NCBI GenBank assembly: GCA_017479785.1
Contig: JAFVBT010000059.1
Coordinates: 1 to 8,542 of the forward strand
Direction: 5' to 3'
DNA from: Alphaproteobacteria bacterium
GTDB taxonomy: Bacteria > Pseudomonadota > Alphaproteobacteria > RF32 > CAG-239
Length of the DNA: 8,542 nucleotides
Shown here: one piece after another, positions 6,405 through 8,542 of the stretch
Layout: every line of letters starts with the position of its first letter
How positions within the stretch are numbered: the first letter of the stretch is position 1
Made by a program: the position numbers and the translations under genes
The notes under the pieces: generated by a model
Seen by the model: the letters and a program-made list of their open reading frames with translations, nothing else
Databases searched by the model: none
What the model was told of the DNA's origin: nothing

Positions 6405-7091
6405 ATGAGAGTTCTTTTAGTTGAAGATGATTACGCCGTATCTCAAAGTATTGAAGCAATGCTCAAAAAAGAGGGTATGGTTGTTGATGCTACCGATTCC
6501 GGTGAAGACGGATTGGATATCGCAAAATTATATGATTATGATATCATTATTTTGGATTTAATGTTGCCGGATATGAACGGTTATGAAGTGCTCAAAAATT
6601 TGCGCAATTCCAAGGTTAATACACCTGTATTAATTCTTTCGGGTTTATCCGAACCTGATAAAAAGGTTAAAGGTTTGGGATAAGGTGCCGACGACTACTT
6701 GGCTAAGCCTTTTGATAAGGCTGAGTTATTGGCACGTATTCAAGCTGTTGTTCGTCGTTCCAAAGGACATTCAAACTCGGTTATTCGTACCGGTGATGTT
6801 GAAATAGATTTAGATACGCAAACCGTTACGGTATGCGGAAAAACGTTGCATTTAACCGGCAAAGAATATGGCATTATGGAATTATTGTCTTTGCGCAAGG
6901 GTGCCACGCTCAATAAAGATCAATTTTTGAATCATTTGTACGGCGGTATCGATGAACCTGAACTGAAAATTATTGACGTATTTATATGCAAATTACGCAA
7001 AAAACTGGAAAAAGCTTCCGGCGGCAAAAATTATATTGAGACCGTTTGGGGACGCGGGTATGTTTTGCGCGATCCGGATGAAAAAAATTAG
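6405..7091 (+). pseudogene. ctrA: Cell-cycle response regulator CtrA, interrupted by one in-frame TAA
   Basis: An OmpR-type response regulator that closely matches alphaproteobacterial CtrA along its whole length. The receiver domain has the acidic pocket (E7, D8, D9), phospho-acceptor Asp51 in ILDLMLPDMNGYEVL, and Ser79 in LILSG. The winged-helix DNA-binding domain carries the hallmark stretches VVRRSKGH, LTGKEYGIMELLSLRKGATL, FLNHLYGG, DEPELKIIDVFICKLRKKL and ETVWGRGYVLRDP. Codon 93 (6681-6683) is TAA, between GLG and GADDY, where CtrA normally has a sense codon. The frame is unchanged afterwards and the product would otherwise be 228 residues (Caulobacter CtrA is ~231). The first fragment (92 aa) lacks the KP motif (Lys101) and would not fold as a full receiver. 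A TTG at 6699 could start the DNA-binding half, but its ribosome binding site is poor. Sequence error, recent nonsense mutation and readthrough remain possible; the lack of other damage argues against an old pseudogene. Confidence 0.88.
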
Positions 7092-7121
7092 CATACGGCT
7101 TGTAAAAAATCGGAGTAGCAG

Positions 7122-7766
7122 ATGCAAAATATAAGATATGTCAGCTGTGGTCGTTCAATGGTTGAAATGATGGGCGTTTTAACCATTACGGCAATATTAT
7201 CGGTCGGCGGTTTAGCCGGTTACACAAAAATGATGACTCAGTATAAAATCAATAAAACAATTGAGCAAATCACAAATATGGCGTCAAGAATATCAGCTAT
7301 CGGTTCACAGGCATCTTCTTACGACGGTCTTTCAAACCAAGGTGCTGTTAAGTTTAATGCCATTCCTGCCGAAGTTGTTGTCGGTAACGGAACCACCCTC
7401 AAAAATCTTTTCGGAGGAGCTGTCCGAGTTGAGCCGGCATCTTTGTATTCCGCTGGTAGTGATGTTTTGGCATATACAATTACCTATACCGATTTACCGG
7501 AAGAAGCTTGCGTTGCACTCGGATCGCATGATTGGGCACACGGCAGCAATATGGCTTTGATTGGTGTGGGTATCGCTTCCGGTGAAAGCGGTGCCGATAC
7601 GGCTGCCACAAAACTGTATCAAAAGTGTTCGGGCGAAAGCGGCGGCGGTTATGCCGCAGCCTGCACTGAAGGAACGGCTGTAAAAATTCCGCTTTCAGTG
7701 TCAGTTGCCGCACAAACATGTGAATGCGGTAATGACGGGTGCGCCATAGTCTTAAAATATTTCTGA
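7122..7766 (+). CDS. Type IV pilin-like protein (PilS-type, GRSMVEM prepilin)
   Basis: A 214-residue prepilin-like protein. A short leader ends in Gly10, followed by RSMVEMMGVLTITAILSVGG: cleavage after Gly10 would put Glu15 at +5, as in type IV pilins, with Arg instead of Phe/Met at +1. A hydrophobic helix (~16-34) gives the membrane anchor and pilus core. The C-terminal globular part resembles PilS/type IVb pilins, with LPEEACVALGSHDW (125-138) and six cysteines (130, 169, 181, 200, 202, 207) that could form disulfides. It ends in CECGNDGCAIVLKYF. Likely roles are a surface pilus or pseudopilus subunit; no assembly genes are in the window. The ATG at 7122 follows a good GGAG. It starts 30 bases after ctrA with no terminator between, so co-transcription is likely. 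Confidence 0.82.
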   Translation: MQNIRYVSCGRSMVEMMGVLTITAILSVGGLAGYTKMMTQYKINKTIEQITNMASRISAIGSQASSYDGLSNQGAVKFNAIPAEVVVGNGTTLKNLFGGAVRVEPASLYSAGSDVLAYTITYTDLPEEACVALGSHDWAHGSNMALIGVGIASGESGADTAATKLYQKCSGESGGGYAAACTEGTAVKIPLSVSVAAQTCECGNDGCAIVLKYF

Positions 7767-7774
7767 GGTTTGTA

Positions 7775-7864
7775 ATGAAACAGAAAGTATCCGATATTTT
7801 CAATACTTATAAATACATCATTTATGCGACGGAATTTGTAATTGCAACTTTTATTACCTACTAA
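7775..7864 (+). other. 29-codon ORF: probable 5' end of the second pilin, cut off by TAA
   Basis: An ATG at 7775 follows a strong ribosome binding site, GAGG, which overlaps the stop codon of the preceding pilin gene. It encodes 29 residues starting MKQKVSDIFNTYKY and ending in a hydrophobic stretch with a Glu at position 20, then TAA (7862-7864). It is in the same frame as the pilin-like ORF at 7883. Joined through the stop, the two would give a 220-residue protein whose first conserved cysteine falls at ~134, against 130 in the upstream pilin. This suggests the stretch is the original N-terminus of that gene. The Gly cleavage site of prepilins is absent, so a degraded N-terminus is also possible. 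It could instead be a short leader peptide. Confidence 0.5.
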
Positions 7865-7882
7865 ATATATCATTATACCCCC

Positions 7883-8437
7883 ATGATTAAACTTTTTTAT
7901 CGTGAAAAAAAAGTTATTACACAAATTCAACATGTTGTTGATACTGTAAAATCACAATACTCCGTGTATACAAAATATGATAGAATCAATAATGAGTATT
8001 TGGGTGTAGTCGCAAAAAAGTCACTGCAAAATGATGGCTTAATTTTTCATTATGACGGCATTATCAGCAGTTATCACGGCGGAAATCTTCTGGTTTTTCC
8101 TTCCGCCAAAACATCTGTTAGTCAGCAGCCTGATGCTTTTGTTGCGGGATATGGTTCTTTATGGAGAGAAAGATGTATTTTTTTAGCCACATATGACTGG
8201 CGAAAAATAAACGGAGTTTCACCGATTGCAGTTTTGGCTTCTTCTGTAGAACAATATGCCTACACCCAAATTTTGAGTGATGCTCACATCGGTTGTTCCG
8301 ACACATCTCTCATAGGCAATTATTCTCTTGCATGTGCAAACAGCTCTTCTTCTACTTTTCCGATGACGTTAGCGGAAGCGCAATCAGCTTGTTCTTGTGA
8401 GGGAAACAATTGTTTTGTTGCCGTAAAATTTTATTAA
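7883..8437 (+). CDS. Second, diverged pilin-like protein lacking its N-terminal helix
   Basis: A 184-residue ORF clearly paralogous to the pilin just upstream. It repeats the six-cysteine pattern: Cys98, 138, 151, 170, 172, 177, with gaps 40-13-19-2-5 against 39-12-19-2-5. It also shares ERCIFLATYDW (EACVALGSHDW in the first copy) and the ending CSCEGNNCFVAVKFY. It has no signal peptide, prepilin leader or hydrophobic helix, and the ATG at 7883 is preceded by a C-run rather than a ribosome binding site, so this start is doubtful. The expected N-terminus lies upstream at 7775-7864, in frame but behind a TAA. The gene is probably a broken tandem duplicate, or read through at low level. It ends 11 bases before the stop of a convergent minus-strand gene. 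Confidence 0.7.
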   Translation: MIKLFYREKKVITQIQHVVDTVKSQYSVYTKYDRINNEYLGVVAKKSLQNDGLIFHYDGIISSYHGGNLLVFPSAKTSVSQQPDAFVAGYGSLWRERCIFLATYDWRKINGVSPIAVLASSVEQYAYTQILSDAHIGCSDTSLIGNYSLACANSSSSTFPMTLAEAQSACSCEGNNCFVAVKFY

Positions 8438-8448
8438 GGAAAGAACTT

Positions 8449-8542
8449 TTAAGCTATTTTAATTTGGCTGATATTTTTTGCCAGTCCTGTTTTATCGTCA
8501 GTTTCCACCAAAATACCGAAAAGAATTCCCTTTCCGACAGCC
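8449..8542 (-). CDS. 3' end of an unidentified minus-strand gene (runs off the window)
   Basis: One minus-strand frame is open from the window edge to TAA at 8449-8451. It encodes 30 residues that begin AVGKGILFGILVETDDKTGL and end in IKIA. The composition looks like a real protein C-terminus. The other frame examined in detail stops within 15 codons of the edge, and a third reads a less protein-like, Trp-rich string. The fragment is too short to assign a family. It converges on the second pilin gene, with 11 bases between stop codons and no visible terminator hairpin. Confidence 0.5.
   Translation of the reverse strand, partial: AVGKGILFGILVETDDKTGLAKNISQIKIA

Noticed and set aside
6389..6424. 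A 12-codon ORF (including stop) overlapping the ctrA start in another frame, possible leader peptide
   Set aside because: Its ATG has no ribosome binding site and its own sequence includes the AAAGG serving ctrA; more likely chance.
7480..7803. 107-codon minus-strand ORF opposite the pilin gene
   Set aside because: Arg/His-rich shadow translation of a recognisable pilin coding region.
6681..7864. Reassignment of TAA to a sense codon, suggested by two internal TAA codons
   Set aside because: dsbD, yqgE, the FtsK-like gene, bamE and yceD all end at TAA at family-typical C-termini, so TAA works as a stop here.
7765..7882. Frameshift restoring a GRSMVEM-type pilin start before the second pilin
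   Set aside because: The other two plus-strand frames contain stops and no prepilin-like motif, so the lesion is a stop codon rather than a frameshift.
8449..8462. TTAA-N6-TTAA motif after the second pilin gene
   Set aside because: It lies inside the 3' end of the convergent gene in AT-rich sequence with no promoter to control; probably chance, which also cautions against over-reading the other TTAA pairs.

Overview
The window looks like a piece of chromosome from an AT-rich, uncultured alphaproteobacterium. The main evidence is a clear CtrA cell-cycle regulator (broken by one in-frame stop), a DUF177/YceD protein with the alphaproteobacterial 'GEI(N/D)LA-IA-EQ-AL' signature divergent from bamE, and a pilin whose N-terminus reads GRSMVEMMGVL. 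I associate that pilin type with gut-dwelling uncultured Alphaproteobacteria (RF32/CAG-239-like). The lineage call is an inference from protein likeness, not from a search. No rRNA, tRNA, CRISPR array, insertion sequence or phage gene was seen.

Layout. Positions 1-470 hold, on the minus strand, the 5' end of rplK (ribosomal protein L11) with its own promoter and a structured leader. Positions 470-3175 (minus) hold a long DsbD/ScsB-type thiol:disulfide reductase with an unrecognised ~200-residue N-terminal region. A short AT-rich divergent promoter region separates it from yqgE (3270-3845, plus). Convergent to yqgE lies a two-gene minus-strand unit, bamE (5245-5700) followed after 2 bases by a stripped-down FtsK/SpoIIIE-type DNA motor (3860-5242, GTG start). 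Divergent from bamE is yceD/DUF177 (5759-6277). Then comes a plus-strand cluster: ctrA (6405-7091) with an internal TAA, a type IV pilin-like gene (7122-7766) and a second, diverged pilin-like gene (7883-8437). The second pilin's apparent true start (7775) is separated from its body by an in-frame TAA. The last 94 bases hold the 3' end of an unidentified minus-strand gene.

How the parts relate. Several products act at the cell envelope: BamE in outer-membrane protein assembly, DsbD in reducing periplasmic disulfides, and the pilin-like proteins at the surface. CtrA controls pilin transcription in Caulobacter, so ctrA placed 30 bases ahead of a pilin gene is suggestive. A perfect 20-bp palindrome containing two TTAA half-sites sits just upstream of the predicted ctrA promoter and is a candidate autoregulatory site.

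The most unusual points are the two in-frame TAA codons in neighbouring, otherwise intact genes, and the FtsK-like motor that lacks both the membrane and gamma domains and has Met where the family has Arg in the DSRTIL motif. The others are the shared six-cysteine pattern of the two tandem pilins and the extra N-terminal region of the DsbD protein.
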